Counted from the first letter of the stretch, positions 44,030 through 56,382 are shown. The stretch is 64,000 nt of DNA from Pistricoccus aurantiacus (GCF_042682565.1 NZ_JBHUIC010000008.1), one strand, 5' to 3'. Notes: generated by a model from the sequence alone, not told the origin. Numbers and translations are program-made.

Positions 44030-44503
44030 TCAGGCTTCGCGCATCTGTTTTTGCAGGTAGTTCTGGATGCCGACCTTCTCGATCAAGCCAAGCTCGGTTT
44101 CGATGATATCGATGTGCTCCTCCTCGTCATCCAATATTTCCCGGAAAAGGTCATAACTGACGTAATCCTTGACCTCTTCGCAGTGGATGATCGCCTTGAT
44201 CAAATCCTCGCGACCCTTGTGCTCCGCCGCCAGATCGCTCTCGAGCATTTCCTTGGTGTCTTCGCCGATATGCAGCTTGCCCAGATCCTGCAGGTTGGGG
44301 ATGCCCTCGAGGAACAGAATGCGCTCGATCAGCTTGTCCGCGTGATTCATCTCCTCGATGGATTCGTCGTATTCCCATTTAGCCAAGGCCTTCAGGCCCC
44401 AGTCCTTGTACATCTTGGCGTGAAGGAAATACTGGTTGATCGCCACCAGTTCGTTACCCAGAACCGTATTGAGATGTTCGATAACCTTGGCGTCACCTTT
44501 CAT
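44030..44503 (-). CDS. bfr: bacterioferritin
   Basis: Heme-containing iron-storage protein that forms a 24-mer and oxidises Fe(II). The 157-residue product starts MKGDAKVIEHLNTVLGNELV. Met52, the heme ligand at the dimer interface in E. coli, is present (EEMNHADK), as are the ferroxidase glutamates and histidines in the ELVAINQYFLHAK, EEMNHADKLIERI and DDEEEHIDIIETEL helices. AGGAG lies seven bases before this start; a longer frame to 44551 is unlikely. Bfd, which releases its iron, is encoded upstream. Confidence 0.96.
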   Translation of the reverse strand: MKGDAKVIEHLNTVLGNELVAINQYFLHAKMYKDWGLKALAKWEYDESIEEMNHADKLIERILFLEGIPNLQDLGKLHIGEDTKEMLESDLAAEHKGREDLIKAIIHCEEVKDYVSYDLFREILDDEEEHIDIIETELGLIEKVGIQNYLQKQMREA

Positions 44504-44702
44504 CATGCTCTCCTCGTATTCGTTATGGATTGCCATGTGCATGGCATTCAAACGACGGACAGCATCACGCTCTCCGATCGATATGCCATTATCGACCAGA
44601 GAATCAATAAAGTCTAATCAAGACAATATGTTATAGAGGAACCAAGTACAACTGATAAGGGTTTTTGAATGCTAACAAGAGCGCGGCTCATTGCCAGATG
44701 GA

Positions 44703-44912
44703 TTACACAGCGTAGGCCAGATCGCTGTCAGTGGAAAGCACTTCCTGAATGATGGCCTCGCGTACGATGGACTTGCCCACTCGGGCACACTTGCCGCATT
44801 GCGAACCACAGCCGGTTTCCTCGCGGACCTCGCGCCAGCTTCGCGCCCCGCCTTCGGCCACCGCCGCACGTAGAGTTCGGTCCGAAACGCCCTTGCAGAT
44901 GCATACGTACAT
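44703..44912 (-). CDS. bfd: bacterioferritin-associated ferredoxin Bfd
   Basis: Small [2Fe-2S] protein that reduces bacterioferritin heme to release stored iron. The 69-residue form (MYVCICKGVSDRTLR) has the four ligands as C-x-C near the start and C-x4... in TGCGSQCGKCARVG. It lies upstream of bfr on the same strand, with 199 bases between them that show no gene. A Fur-box-like sequence sits about 33 bases upstream of its start, so induction under iron limitation is expected. Confidence 0.94.
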   Translation of the reverse strand: MYVCICKGVSDRTLRAAVAEGGARSWREVREETGCGSQCGKCARVGKSIVREAIIQEVLSTDSDLAYAV

Positions 44913-44944
44913 GTCCATCACCTCGTCTAACCCATGAAATGAAT

Positions 44945-44963
44945 GGTAATGATTCGCATACAC
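44945..44963 (-). promoter_or_regulatory. Fur-box-like sequence before bfd
   Basis: GGTAATGATTCGCATACAC matches 13 of 19 positions of the classic Fur consensus (GATAATGATAATCATTATC). It lies between bfd and the RDD gene end, upstream of bfd. Control of bfd by Fur is known in other gammaproteobacteria; here it is inferred. Confidence 0.5.
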
Positions 44964-44974
44964 TATCGCAAGTC

Positions 44975-45436
44975 TTAATTTTTCCTATCGCTCTTTTTTT
45001 CCTTGGGCAGTACGACTATTCGCGTGCCGGAGACGATATCCGGCCAGGCGCGGCGCTCGCTGTCGAACAGAATCCACCAATATCCCAGTCCCAGAGCGGC
45101 AAAAGACACGATCGCCGTCATGAAGCGCAGCAGGCTCTGGTTCAGGCTGATGCTCATGCCGTCCGGGGTCTGAACCCGCAATCGCCAGGCCTGCATGCCC
45201 AGGGTCATGCCGGCGCGCATCCAGAAGAAGGCGAAAAACACGAAGGTCGCCAGAAACAGCAGGCTGTGGAACAGCGGCGACTGGTTGGCCTCGCCGTCGT
45301 TGAGCGCCACCGCGGCGAAACCCATCACCATCCACAGGGCGACCATCAGCAGAAAATCATAGAGCATCGCCATCAGGCGTCTTGCCAGGCCGGGCGGCCA
45401 GGTATCGTCGAGCTGGGTAAAATAACGTCGCATCAT
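44975..45436 (-). CDS. RDD-family membrane protein
   Basis: A 153-residue membrane protein with the RDD signature (Arg near LARRLMAMLYD, and the two Asp in YDFLLM and related positions). It has about three membrane helices. GMTLGMQAWRLRVQTPDG is the family middle motif. Some RDD proteins of halophiles have been described as Na+/H+ antiporters, but most are uncharacterised. It follows lptG by only six bases and likely belongs to that transcript. Confidence 0.85.
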   Translation of the reverse strand: MMRRYFTQLDDTWPPGLARRLMAMLYDFLLMVALWMVMGFAAVALNDGEANQSPLFHSLLFLATFVFFAFFWMRAGMTLGMQAWRLRVQTPDGMSISLNQSLLRFMTAIVSFAALGLGYWWILFDSERRAWPDIVSGTRIVVLPKEKKSDRKN

Positions 45437-45442
45437 CAGTCG

Positions 45443-46507
45443 TCAACCGGTTCGTCTGAGTAGATAAAGCCCCAGCGCCGCGCTCAAAAGGGTCGGGCCG
45501 AGCACCGCCCAGATCGGCGAAAAACCGAAGATCGTCGACGCCGGCGCCAGCAAATCCTGCAGGTACTTGAAACAGAGCCCCACGATCACCCCGTAGAATA
45601 CCCGGGTGCCCGCCGCCACGCTGCGCAGGGGCCCGAATACGAAGGACGCCGCCACCAGCACCAGGGAGGCCATGGTCAAGGGCATCAGCATCTTCTGCCA
45701 GAAATACAGCAGCGGTTCCGTGGCACGCTGGCCCTGAGCCTCCAGATAGCGCGCATAGGCCAGCAGCTCGCTGGGGGACTGGGTCTCGATATCGCGAAGC
45801 AGTCGACTGAGCTGGGCCGGAGTCAAATCCGTTCGCCAGGTTAGCCGATCATGCTGCTCGGTTTCGGTGCGCTCCTGAAAAAACCGCGTGATCGCAACGT
45901 TTTCCAGCTCCCAGTGATCCCCTTCCCATACCGCGCGATCCGCGCTGGTGGCCTGCTCCAGGCTACGGCCGGAAAAGCGATAGCGGGTCAGATCGAGCAC
46001 CGTGTTATCACCGCGGATGGCGCCGAAGCGATAGAAGCTGTCGCCTTCACGCTGCCAGCCACCGCGCTCGGTCACCACGGCCCCCTCGCCCTGCTTCTGC
46101 TCCAGGCGCCAGGCGTTGGCGAACTGCTCGGTACGCGGGCTGACGAATTCGGCGATCAACAGAAGCATCACCACCACCAGAATGACCGGTTTCAGCACGC
46201 CCCACAAAATACTCACCAGGGAGCGGCCCGCGGCGCGCATGACCGTCAGCTCGTTGCTGGACGCCATGCTGCCCAGGCCGATCAGGGCGCCGATCAGTAC
46301 GCCCACCGGGGCATACTGATAAAAGCGCCAGGGCAGTCGCATCAGCAGATAAAGGAAAACCTGCAGCGCGCCGTAGTCCCCTTCCACGTCGCCCAGGTCA
46401 TTGATGTAGGTGATTACCAGGTCGAGGCCCAGCAATACCACCTGCACGATCAGAATGGCGCCGAGCACCTGGCGGGCAATATAGCCATCGAGTCGATTGA
46501 ATAGCAT
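45443..46507 (-). CDS. lptG: LPS export permease LptG
   Basis: One of two inner-membrane subunits of the LptB2FG transporter that extracts lipopolysaccharide. The 354-residue protein starts MLFNRLDGYIARQVLGAIL, with three N-terminal and three C-terminal helices around a periplasmic beta-jellyroll domain (residues about 130-260). NELTVMRAAGRS is the coupling-helix region. The start overlaps the lptF stop by one base. A much longer open frame upstream is antisense-like and not used. Confidence 0.94.
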   Translation of the reverse strand: MLFNRLDGYIARQVLGAILIVQVVLLGLDLVITYINDLGDVEGDYGALQVFLYLLMRLPWRFYQYAPVGVLIGALIGLGSMASSNELTVMRAAGRSLVSILWGVLKPVILVVVMLLLIAEFVSPRTEQFANAWRLEQKQGEGAVVTERGGWQREGDSFYRFGAIRGDNTVLDLTRYRFSGRSLEQATSADRAVWEGDHWELENVAITRFFQERTETEQHDRLTWRTDLTPAQLSRLLRDIETQSPSELLAYARYLEAQGQRATEPLLYFWQKMLMPLTMASLVLVAASFVFGPLRSVAAGTRVFYGVIVGLCFKYLQDLLAPASTIFGFSPIWAVLGPTLLSAALGLYLLRRTG

Positions 46508-47586
46508 CAGCGCGCTCCCAGCAGGGACGAGCGCCGCATCAGCCACAGTCCGATGATCAGAAACACCAGATGAATCGGCCACATGCCGGTGCTCGCCGAA
46601 AGGGTGCCCTTGGCGATGGCGTCCAGCGCCGCCAGCAGCAGACTCAGATAGGCGATATGCAGAAAGATCGCCGGCAAGAGCTTGGCAAAGCGCCCCTGGC
46701 GCGGATTGGTCCTGGCCAGGGGTTGAGCGATCAGCACCAGGATCAGCACCATCACCGGCATGGAGATGCGCCATTGCAGCTGCGCCGCTGCCGGTGCGGT
46801 GTCCATTTGCAGCAGTTGCCGGGTGGACGCGAACTCCACGTCACTTTCATCCCGGGCGTCCATGGCGCGAGACAGGCGCACCGCGTAAGTATCGAACTCA
46901 AGCCGCTCCGCCTGATGCTTGCCTGGATCGACGCTGTAGCGCTGCCCGTCGGTCAACACCAGAAAACGACTGCCGGTCTCGTCATCCACGGTCTGGTAGC
47001 CACCGGCGGCGCGAGTCACCACGTTTTCCGGCGTGCCGTCGCTGCGCTTCTGGCGCTCACTGATGAACACCCCTTCCATTCGAGTCTTGGCGCTGTTCAT
47101 GGCCTGGGTATAGGCGGTACGGCCCTCGCCGAAATCCTGGAAACGCCCGGGAGAGAGCAGAGAAAAATCCAGCTGGCTCTGCTGTTCGCTGATCAGGCGC
47201 TCCTGTTCCAGGGCGCCAGCCGGCGTCAACCACAGGCTGCACAGCGCTACCGTCACCGCCACGATCAGTGCCGGCAACAGGCTGATCTGCAGCAGCCGCG
47301 CCGGGCTCATGCCACAGGCCACCAGCACGGTGATCTCGCTGTTGAGATACAACTGTCCGTAGGCCAGCAGCACCGCGAGAAAAAACGCCAGAGGCAGAAT
47401 CAACTCGAGAAATCCGGGCAGATGATAAAGCATCAGCCAGCCCAGGATACTCACTGGAATCTCGCCCTGGGCGGCGCTCCCGAAATAGCGGATGAAACGG
47501 CTGCCCATGATTACCAGCAGCAGCACCCCGGCCACCGCCAGCATGGTCAGCAGGATCTCGCGGGTGAGATAACGAAATACGATCAA
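46507..47586 (-). CDS. lptF: LPS export permease LptF
   Basis: Partner of LptG in lipopolysaccharide export. The best start is TTG at 47586 (giving MIVFRYLTREILLTMLAVAG), with GGGAG six bases before; an ATG-initiated frame to 47649 adds unrelated residues. The 359-residue protein has six membrane helices, a periplasmic domain and the ITVLVACGMSPARLLQ segment. NPRQGRFAKLLPAIFLHIAYL matches the last helix pair. It is divergent from pepA, the usual arrangement. Confidence 0.93.
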   Translation of the reverse strand: MIVFRYLTREILLTMLAVAGVLLLVIMGSRFIRYFGSAAQGEIPVSILGWLMLYHLPGFLELILPLAFFLAVLLAYGQLYLNSEITVLVACGMSPARLLQISLLPALIVAVTVALCSLWLTPAGALEQERLISEQQSQLDFSLLSPGRFQDFGEGRTAYTQAMNSAKTRMEGVFISERQKRSDGTPENVVTRAAGGYQTVDDETGSRFLVLTDGQRYSVDPGKHQAERLEFDTYAVRLSRAMDARDESDVEFASTRQLLQMDTAPAAAQLQWRISMPVMVLILVLIAQPLARTNPRQGRFAKLLPAIFLHIAYLSLLLAALDAIAKGTLSASTGMWPIHLVFLIIGLWLMRRSSLLGAR

Positions 47587-47742
47587 ATGGCTCTCCCGGT
47601 GCCTTCGTGCAATGCACCCCCATGCAATGCCTCGGCGCTTTGCGTACACTGAAGGGCGTCATTGGAATGATCAGGCGACGGTCAGCAGTGGACCGTGCCG
47701 GCATTATCCAGAATCCCCCAACGCTTGTCTTGTGGAGTTGCC

Positions 47743-49269
47743 ATGGAATTTCCCGTTAAGACTACCAATCCGGTCAAGGCAGAAACCGCCTGCCTGGTCA
47801 TCCCGGTATTCAAGGACGGCGACCTGCTGCCCGCGGCGGAAAAGCTTGATAACGCTAGCGAACGGCTGATCGGTCAGCTGGTCGAACGTGGCGATTTCAC
47901 CGCGGAACTGGGCAAGGTACAGCTGATTTCCTTCGCCCCGGGCCTCAACGCCGACCGGCTGTTGCTGGTGGGACTGGGGGAACGGGAAAAGTGTAATGAG
48001 GCGCGCTATCGCAAGGCGCTTGACGCGGCGTTTACCGCCCTGGCAAATCTGAACGTGGATGAAGTTGCCTCCGCCCTCGGCGACGTGCCGGTGCCGGACC
48101 GGGGCGGCCAATGGAAAGCGCGCATGATCGCGGAATCCGCGCTCAGAAACGTCTATCGCTTCACCGAATTCAAATCCTCCCCCAAGCCCAAGCCACAGCT
48201 CGAACAGGTCACCCTGCTGGTCAGCGACGGTGACGATGCCAATAGCGCCCAGGAAGGCGCCCGGGTCGGCAAGGCGGTAGGAGAAGGCATCAACTATACC
48301 CGCACCCTGGGCAATCTGCCGGGCAACGTCTGCACCCCGCGCTATCTGGCGGAGCAGGCCCGGGCCCTGGCCGACGAATCCGGCGGCGCGGTGAGTGTCG
48401 AGATTCTCGAGGAAGAGGCTCTGGAAGAGCTGGGGGCGGGCTCGCTTTTGTCCGTGGCTCGAGGCAGCGAGGAACCGGCGCGGCTGATCGTCATGCAGTA
48501 TCAGGGTGCGGATAGCCCCGAGGAGGCACCCCACGTGCTGGTGGGCAAGGGCATCACCTTCGACAGCGGCGGCATCTCGTTGAAACCCGGCGAGGGCATG
48601 GACGAGATGAAGTTCGACATGTGCGGCGCCGCCAGCGTGCTCGGCACCCTGAAGACCATCGCCGCGCTGAAGCCGAAATTGAACGTCATCGGCATCGTCG
48701 CCGCCGCGGAGAACATGCCGGACGGCCGCGCCACCAAGCCCGGGGACATCGTCAAGACCCTCAAAGGTCTCAGCGTGGAGGTGCTCAATACGGACGCGGA
48801 AGGCCGCCTGGTGCTCTGCGACGCCCTGACCTACACGGAGCGCTTCAAGCCCGCCAGCGTGGTGGATATCGCCACGTTGACCGGCGCGGCGATCATCGCC
48901 CTGGGCCATCACGCCACCGGCCTCTTGTCCAACGACGATGATCTCGCCCTGGACCTGCTCGACGCCGGCCAGACCGCCTGGGACCGCGCCTGGCACCTCC
49001 CCCTGTGGGACGAGTACCAGGAGCAGCTGGATTCCAATTTCGCGGATCTCGCCAATATCGGTGGGCGTCCCGCGGGCACCATCACCGCCGCCTGCTTCCT
49101 GTCCCGCTTCACGGAGGAATTCCGCTGGGCGCACCTGGATATCGCCGGCACCGCCTGGCAATCCGGCAAGCAGAAAGGGGCCACCGGCCGCCCGGTTGGC
49201 CTGCTGACCCAGTACCTGCTGGACCGGGAGGCGGAAGCAAGAAGCGTCGAAAATGGCCCCGAGCTCTAG
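47743..49269 (+). CDS. pepA: leucyl aminopeptidase PepA
   Basis: Two-metal aminopeptidase that also acts as a DNA-binding protein in E. coli. The 508-residue protein has the metal and catalytic residues in VGKGITFDSGGISLKPG, MKFDMCGAASVLGTLK and the signature NTDAEGRLVLCDAL. The start MEFPVKTTNPVKAETACLV lies just after GTGGAGTTGCC. An intrinsic terminator follows 20 bases after the stop. It precedes holC, the conserved order. Confidence 0.96.
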   Translation: MEFPVKTTNPVKAETACLVIPVFKDGDLLPAAEKLDNASERLIGQLVERGDFTAELGKVQLISFAPGLNADRLLLVGLGEREKCNEARYRKALDAAFTALANLNVDEVASALGDVPVPDRGGQWKARMIAESALRNVYRFTEFKSSPKPKPQLEQVTLLVSDGDDANSAQEGARVGKAVGEGINYTRTLGNLPGNVCTPRYLAEQARALADESGGAVSVEILEEEALEELGAGSLLSVARGSEEPARLIVMQYQGADSPEEAPHVLVGKGITFDSGGISLKPGEGMDEMKFDMCGAASVLGTLKTIAALKPKLNVIGIVAAAENMPDGRATKPGDIVKTLKGLSVEVLNTDAEGRLVLCDALTYTERFKPASVVDIATLTGAAIIALGHHATGLLSNDDDLALDLLDAGQTAWDRAWHLPLWDEYQEQLDSNFADLANIGGRPAGTITAACFLSRFTEEFRWAHLDIAGTAWQSGKQKGATGRPVGLLTQYLLDREAEARSVENGPEL

Positions 49270-49289
49270 TCCTCGCGCTTCATACACAG

Positions 49290-49320
49290 GACCACTCACC
49301 TTGGTGAGTGGTCTTTTATA
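49290..49320 (+). terminator. intrinsic terminator after pepA
   Basis: GACCACTCACC (49290-49300) and GGTGAGTGGTC (49303-49313) form a perfect 11-pair stem with TT between, followed by TTTTATA. It lies 12 bases before holC, which is thus probably read from another start or by readthrough. Confidence 0.85.
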
Positions 49321-49331
49321 TCGGCTAATCC

Positions 49332-49796
49332 ATGACCCAGATCGACTTCTACGTTCTTCCGGATACTACTTTAGAAGCCCGGCTGGACTTCGCCTGCCGG
49401 CTGACGGAAACCATCTACCGCAAGGGCTATCGGCTGCACCTGCATGCCCAGGACGAAGCCATGGCCAAGGCGCTGGACGAGGCGCTGTGGATCTTCCGCC
49501 CGGACAGCTACGTGCCCCACGCCCTGCTGGGTGACGAGACGCCGGAGGAGACGGATCCGGTGCCGGTGACCATCGGCTGGCAGGCGCCGCCGGAACCGAG
49601 CGAGGCCCAACCCGGCGCCCAGGCCATGCTCAACCTGCATGCGGAAATACCCGAATGGTTCTCCCGCTTCGAGCGGGTCGCGGAGATCATCAACCAACAT
49701 CAGGACGTGCTCATCGCCAAGCGCGAGTGCTGGCAGATCTACAAAAGTCGCGGCTACCCGGTCAAGGCCCATCACCTGCCTGGCCAGCAGGTTTGA
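49332..49796 (+). CDS. holC: DNA polymerase III chi subunit HolC
   Basis: Accessory subunit of the clamp loader that contacts single-strand-binding protein. The 154-residue protein begins MTQIDFYVLPDTTLEARLDFACRL and has ALWIFRPDSYVPHALLGDE, both family patterns. Its tail (VAEIINQHQDVLIAKRECWQIYKSRGY) is typical. In most gammaproteobacteria it lies just before valS; here a two-gene transporter intervenes. Confidence 0.93.
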   Translation: MTQIDFYVLPDTTLEARLDFACRLTETIYRKGYRLHLHAQDEAMAKALDEALWIFRPDSYVPHALLGDETPEETDPVPVTIGWQAPPEPSEAQPGAQAMLNLHAEIPEWFSRFERVAEIINQHQDVLIAKRECWQIYKSRGYPVKAHHLPGQQV

Positions 49797-49927
49797 TGAG
49801 ATCACATCAGTCGATGCTGCGACTTGCGAGAAATCATTCAACGCTTGAGCGGTTTACAACCTGGCTTGCCTGGTGTTCTTAATGGCATGTTTTAAACGCT
49901 CGAACAATAATCACAGGAGCCTTTGCC

Positions 49928-50944
49928 ATGTCATTCACTATATCGCTCAAGCGCATTTCTGGTTTTCACCCTTCAGTGCTTGTCGGCGCCCTAGTTGGAG
50001 GTCTGACCTTTTCCACCGTCACCTTGGCCCAGACTGACCGGGAAAACTGGCCAGAGAGCTTTACCGTGGGCACCGCCAGCCAAGGCGGCACCTACTTCGT
50101 CTATGGTTCCGGCTGGGCCAATCTGATCGCCGATCAGCTGGGACTCTCCGGCGGCGGTGAGGTCACCGGTGGGCCGACCCAGAACCTCGCCTTGGTACAC
50201 AACGGCGAAGTCGCCTTCGGCCTGACCACCATGGGGCCGGCCAGAGACGCGCTTTCCGGCAAAAGCCCGCTAGCACCGGGAATCGTCATGGATAACGTCT
50301 GTGCCATGTTCCCCATGTACGAGACGCCTTTCTCGATCACCGCCCTGTCGGACTCCGGCATCACCTCGATTTCCGAAATCCCTGACGGTGCGACCATCGG
50401 CTTCGGCCCCGCGGGGTCAACCTCGGATACCTATTTCCCGGCCATCCTCGAGGAGCTCGGCGTGAAATTCGAGCGGCGCAACGGTGGCTGGAACGATTTG
50501 GCGGGACAGCTTCAGGATGGCCTGATCGATGTCATCGCCTTCGCTGCCGGAATCCCGATACCCGCCGTCAGCCAGCTCGAAGTCCAGACCGATGTGAACA
50601 TCATCGAATTCACCGATGAAGAACAGGCCAAGGCCGTCGAGGCTTTCCCGGTCTCCGAGTTCACCATTCCCGCCAGCACCTACTCGACCTTGAGCGAAGA
50701 TTCCGATGTAGTCTCCATGTGGAACTTCGCCATCGCCGGCTGTGACCTGCCCGAAAGCCTCGTCTACGAAGCCACTCGCATTACCATGGAAAACAACGAC
50801 AAGATGCGCTCGATTCATCGCAGCGCCGAAACCACGGTGCCGGAGAACATCGAGTACAACGAGGTCATTCCTTTCCATCCCGGCGCGGCACGCTGGTACA
50901 AGGAGAATGGATACGAAATACCCGAGGACATGATTCACCAATAA
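49928..50944 (+). CDS. TAXI-family TRAP transporter substrate-binding protein
   Basis: Periplasmic receptor of a TAXI (TRAP-associated extracytoplasmic immunogenic) transporter. The 338-residue protein has a long signal peptide ending near TVTLAQT (residue 35) and the opening FTVGTASQGGTYFVYGSGWAN, a TAXI hallmark. PTQNLALVHNGEVAFGLTTMGPA follows. AGGAG lies nine bases before the ATG. Known TAXI systems carry glutamate or other organic acids; the substrate here is unknown. It belongs with the permease gene 84 bases downstream. Confidence 0.93.
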   Translation: MSFTISLKRISGFHPSVLVGALVGGLTFSTVTLAQTDRENWPESFTVGTASQGGTYFVYGSGWANLIADQLGLSGGGEVTGGPTQNLALVHNGEVAFGLTTMGPARDALSGKSPLAPGIVMDNVCAMFPMYETPFSITALSDSGITSISEIPDGATIGFGPAGSTSDTYFPAILEELGVKFERRNGGWNDLAGQLQDGLIDVIAFAAGIPIPAVSQLEVQTDVNIIEFTDEEQAKAVEAFPVSEFTIPASTYSTLSEDSDVVSMWNFAIAGCDLPESLVYEATRITMENNDKMRSIHRSAETTVPENIEYNEVIPFHPGAARWYKENGYEIPEDMIHQ

Positions 50945-51028
50945 GGCTGGGCGCCTTCGATCCGTTCGGAAACGATGCTTACCGGCATCGCTTCCGAATC
51001 AGTCACGACCACTTGACGGTGATCCCGC

Positions 51029-53218
51029 ATGAGCCCTCCTCCAGACGATCGTTCAGCACGCAATATTTCTCAGGATGCCAGCTCAGCCGCTGAAACAGGC
51101 ACCATTGCGCAAGGCGTCGATGACGACGTCGTCGAACCCAACCGGCGCATCCTGGGCGGGTGGCGCTGGTGGCTATTCGCCACTCTGGCGGTCGTCTATT
51201 CAGCCTTTCACCTTATCTCGCTGAACATCTACCCCCTGGAGACCTGGTCGTTTCGCATCATCCATATCTGTGGCGCCTTGATCCTCGGCTACGGGCTTTA
51301 TACCGGCGCAGGTTTCGCCGACAGCGAGGCCAGTTCCACAGGACGTTGGGCGACGTACCTGAGCCTGATACTGCTGTTTCCGGCATTCTATGCACTGGTG
51401 CAGGTTGGCCTGATGTATCAGACCTTGAGTGGTGAGGCCATGCGCATCGAGCCTGTCGTCGAGACCTGGCACTTCGGCTATCCGTTGATCCTTGCCACCA
51501 CGGCAGCAATCGTACTTTCCTGGGCCTATCGCCAGGCGCGCTATCGGCTGAGCCCGCCGGATATCGTGCTGATGGTCTGTGCGCTGGCCAGTGCCGGCTA
51601 TCTGCTGGTGATCTACAACACGCCGCTGCGCATGTCCACTGGTACCTCTTTCGCCCCCATGGGCATTTCCTACGCGGCCATCGCCGGCTCGCTGCTGATC
51701 CTGGAGCTGACCCGCCGCGTGACGGGACTTGCCTTGGTAGTCATCTCGGCGGTCTTTCTGGCCTACGTCTTCGCCGGCCCTTACCTGCCGGGCTTTTTGG
51801 GGTACCCGGGGCTTTCCGTGGGGCGCTTCTTCAGTCAGGTCTACACGGACGCGGGAATCCTGGGCCCTACCACGGCGGTGTCATCCACCTACATCATCCT
51901 GTTCATCATCTTCGCCGCCTTCCTTCAGGCCTCCAAGGTCGGCGACTACTTCGTCAACTTCGCCTTCGCCGCCGCGGGACGCTCCCGAGGCGGGCCCGCC
52001 AAGGTGGCCATCTTTGCCTCCGGACTGATGGGAATGATCAACGGCACCAGCGCCGGCAACGTGGTGTCCACCGGCTCGCTGACCATTCCGCTGATGAAGA
52101 AGGTCGGCTATCCCGCACGCAGCGCCGGCGCCATCGAAGCAGCGGCCTCCACCGGCGGCCAGATCATGCCACCGATCATGGGCGCCGGCGCCTTCATCAT
52201 GGCGGAGATCACCGGCATTCCCTACACCGAAATCGCTGTAGCCGCATTGATACCTTCCGTGCTGTATTTCGCCTCGGTCTATTTCATGGTGGATTTCGAG
52301 GCTGCCTATAAAGGCATGCGAGGCATGCGCGAGGACGAAATCCCGCGCTTCTCGCGCCTGGTCAAGCAGGTTTATCTGTTCGCCCCCATCATCATCCTGA
52401 TCGCGGCGCTGTTCATGGGATACTCGGTGATTCGTGCCGGCACCCTGGCCACTGCCTCGGCAGCGGTCGTGAGCTGGCTATCGCCCCACAGGATGGGCGT
52501 GCGCGCAGTGCTGCGGGCCCTATACCTGGCCAGCAACATGGCCATTCAGATCATCGCGGTCTGTGCCTGCGCCGGTATCATCGTCGGCGTGATTTCGCTG
52601 ACCGGCGTAGGCTCGCGGTTTTCGTCGCTGCTGCTGGGGCTTGCCGGTTTCAGTCAGCTGCTGGCGCTGGTCTTCGCCATGTGCATCAGCATCCTGCTGG
52701 GCATGGGCATGCCCACCACCGCCGCCTATGCGGTGGCGGCCTCCGTGGTGGCCCCGGGCCTGATCGATATCGGCATCCAGCCGCTGATCGCCCATTTCTT
52801 CGTGTTCTATTTTGCCGTGGTGTCCGCCATCACGCCCCCGGTAGCCCTGGCCTCCTACGCGGCGGCGGGTATTTCCGGCGCCAACGCCATGCAGACCTCG
52901 GTGACATCCTTCAAGATCGGCCTGGCCGCCTTCATCGTGCCCTTCATGTTCTTCTATAGCCCGGCAATGCTGATGGAAGGTTCCTGGCTACAGATCCTGC
53001 GGGTCGGGCTTACCGCTACGTTGGGCATCGTGCTGTTGGCGGCTTCGGTACAGGGTTGGTTCTTCGGGCCGATCAAGGCACCGATACGACTACTGCTGTT
53101 GGTGGGAGCAGTCTGCATGATCTATGGCGGGATCTACAGCGATCTGGCGGGCCTGGCGATAGGCGTTGCTGCTTTCCTGATACAGCGCCGACGCTTGGGT
53201 AATCGACAAGTCTCCTGA
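51029..53218 (+). CDS. TRAP transporter permease, fused 4TM/12TM type
   Basis: Membrane component of the TAXI-TRAP transporter, in which the small and large subunits are one chain. The 729-residue protein has an N-terminal part with four to six helices (residues 45-210) and a large DctM-like domain (from about 220) with ASGLMGMINGTSAGNVVSTGSLTIPLM, IEAAASTGGQIMPPIMGAGAF and GMGMPTTAAYAVAASVVAPGL. Transport is driven by sodium or another ion gradient in known TRAP systems. It completes the unit with the binding protein. Confidence 0.93.
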   Translation: MSPPPDDRSARNISQDASSAAETGTIAQGVDDDVVEPNRRILGGWRWWLFATLAVVYSAFHLISLNIYPLETWSFRIIHICGALILGYGLYTGAGFADSEASSTGRWATYLSLILLFPAFYALVQVGLMYQTLSGEAMRIEPVVETWHFGYPLILATTAAIVLSWAYRQARYRLSPPDIVLMVCALASAGYLLVIYNTPLRMSTGTSFAPMGISYAAIAGSLLILELTRRVTGLALVVISAVFLAYVFAGPYLPGFLGYPGLSVGRFFSQVYTDAGILGPTTAVSSTYIILFIIFAAFLQASKVGDYFVNFAFAAAGRSRGGPAKVAIFASGLMGMINGTSAGNVVSTGSLTIPLMKKVGYPARSAGAIEAAASTGGQIMPPIMGAGAFIMAEITGIPYTEIAVAALIPSVLYFASVYFMVDFEAAYKGMRGMREDEIPRFSRLVKQVYLFAPIIILIAALFMGYSVIRAGTLATASAAVVSWLSPHRMGVRAVLRALYLASNMAIQIIAVCACAGIIVGVISLTGVGSRFSSLLLGLAGFSQLLALVFAMCISILLGMGMPTTAAYAVAASVVAPGLIDIGIQPLIAHFFVFYFAVVSAITPPVALASYAAAGISGANAMQTSVTSFKIGLAAFIVPFMFFYSPAMLMEGSWLQILRVGLTATLGIVLLAASVQGWFFGPIKAPIRLLLLVGAVCMIYGGIYSDLAGLAIGVAAFLIQRRRLGNRQVS

Positions 53219-53234
53219 ACCACCGGCGCTCTCC

Positions 53235-53264
53235 ATGACGTAGTCCCTCCTCGCGGGCTATAAT
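53235..53264 (+). promoter_or_regulatory. candidate valS promoter
   Basis: A perfect TATAAT at 53259-53264 has ATGACG 18 bases upstream (53235-53240). It would give valS its own start, now that holC is 3.5 kb away. The 119-base gap shows no other signal. Confidence 0.5.
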
Positions 53265-53337
53265 CCCTGCCATTTTCCGCTCAACTCTCTACTGCCCCCC
53301 GCTTCGGCGGCGGCATTCGATTTCGCAGGCACGTTGC

Positions 53338-56298
<2,961 letters not shown>

Positions 56299-56320
56299 GT
56301 TTAATGCTTTGCTTTCACGT

Positions 56321-56352
56321 AAGCCTCACGGTGTGATCCTGGGGCTTTTTTT
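56321..56352 (+). terminator. intrinsic terminator after valS
   Basis: AAGCCTCA (56321-56328) pairs with TGGGGCTT (56340-56347) with one wobble, followed by a run of T residues to 56352. It lies 23 bases past the valS stop and faces the convergent META gene. Confidence 0.75.
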
Positions 56353-56382
56353 CACGCTAGATGGATCAGCTGTGAGAATGGC

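Noticed and set aside
46507..46774. N-terminal extension of lptG upstream of 46507
   Set aside because: The extension reads through the lptF coding region out of frame and lacks similarity to LptG; the ATG overlapping the lptF stop gives the normal length.
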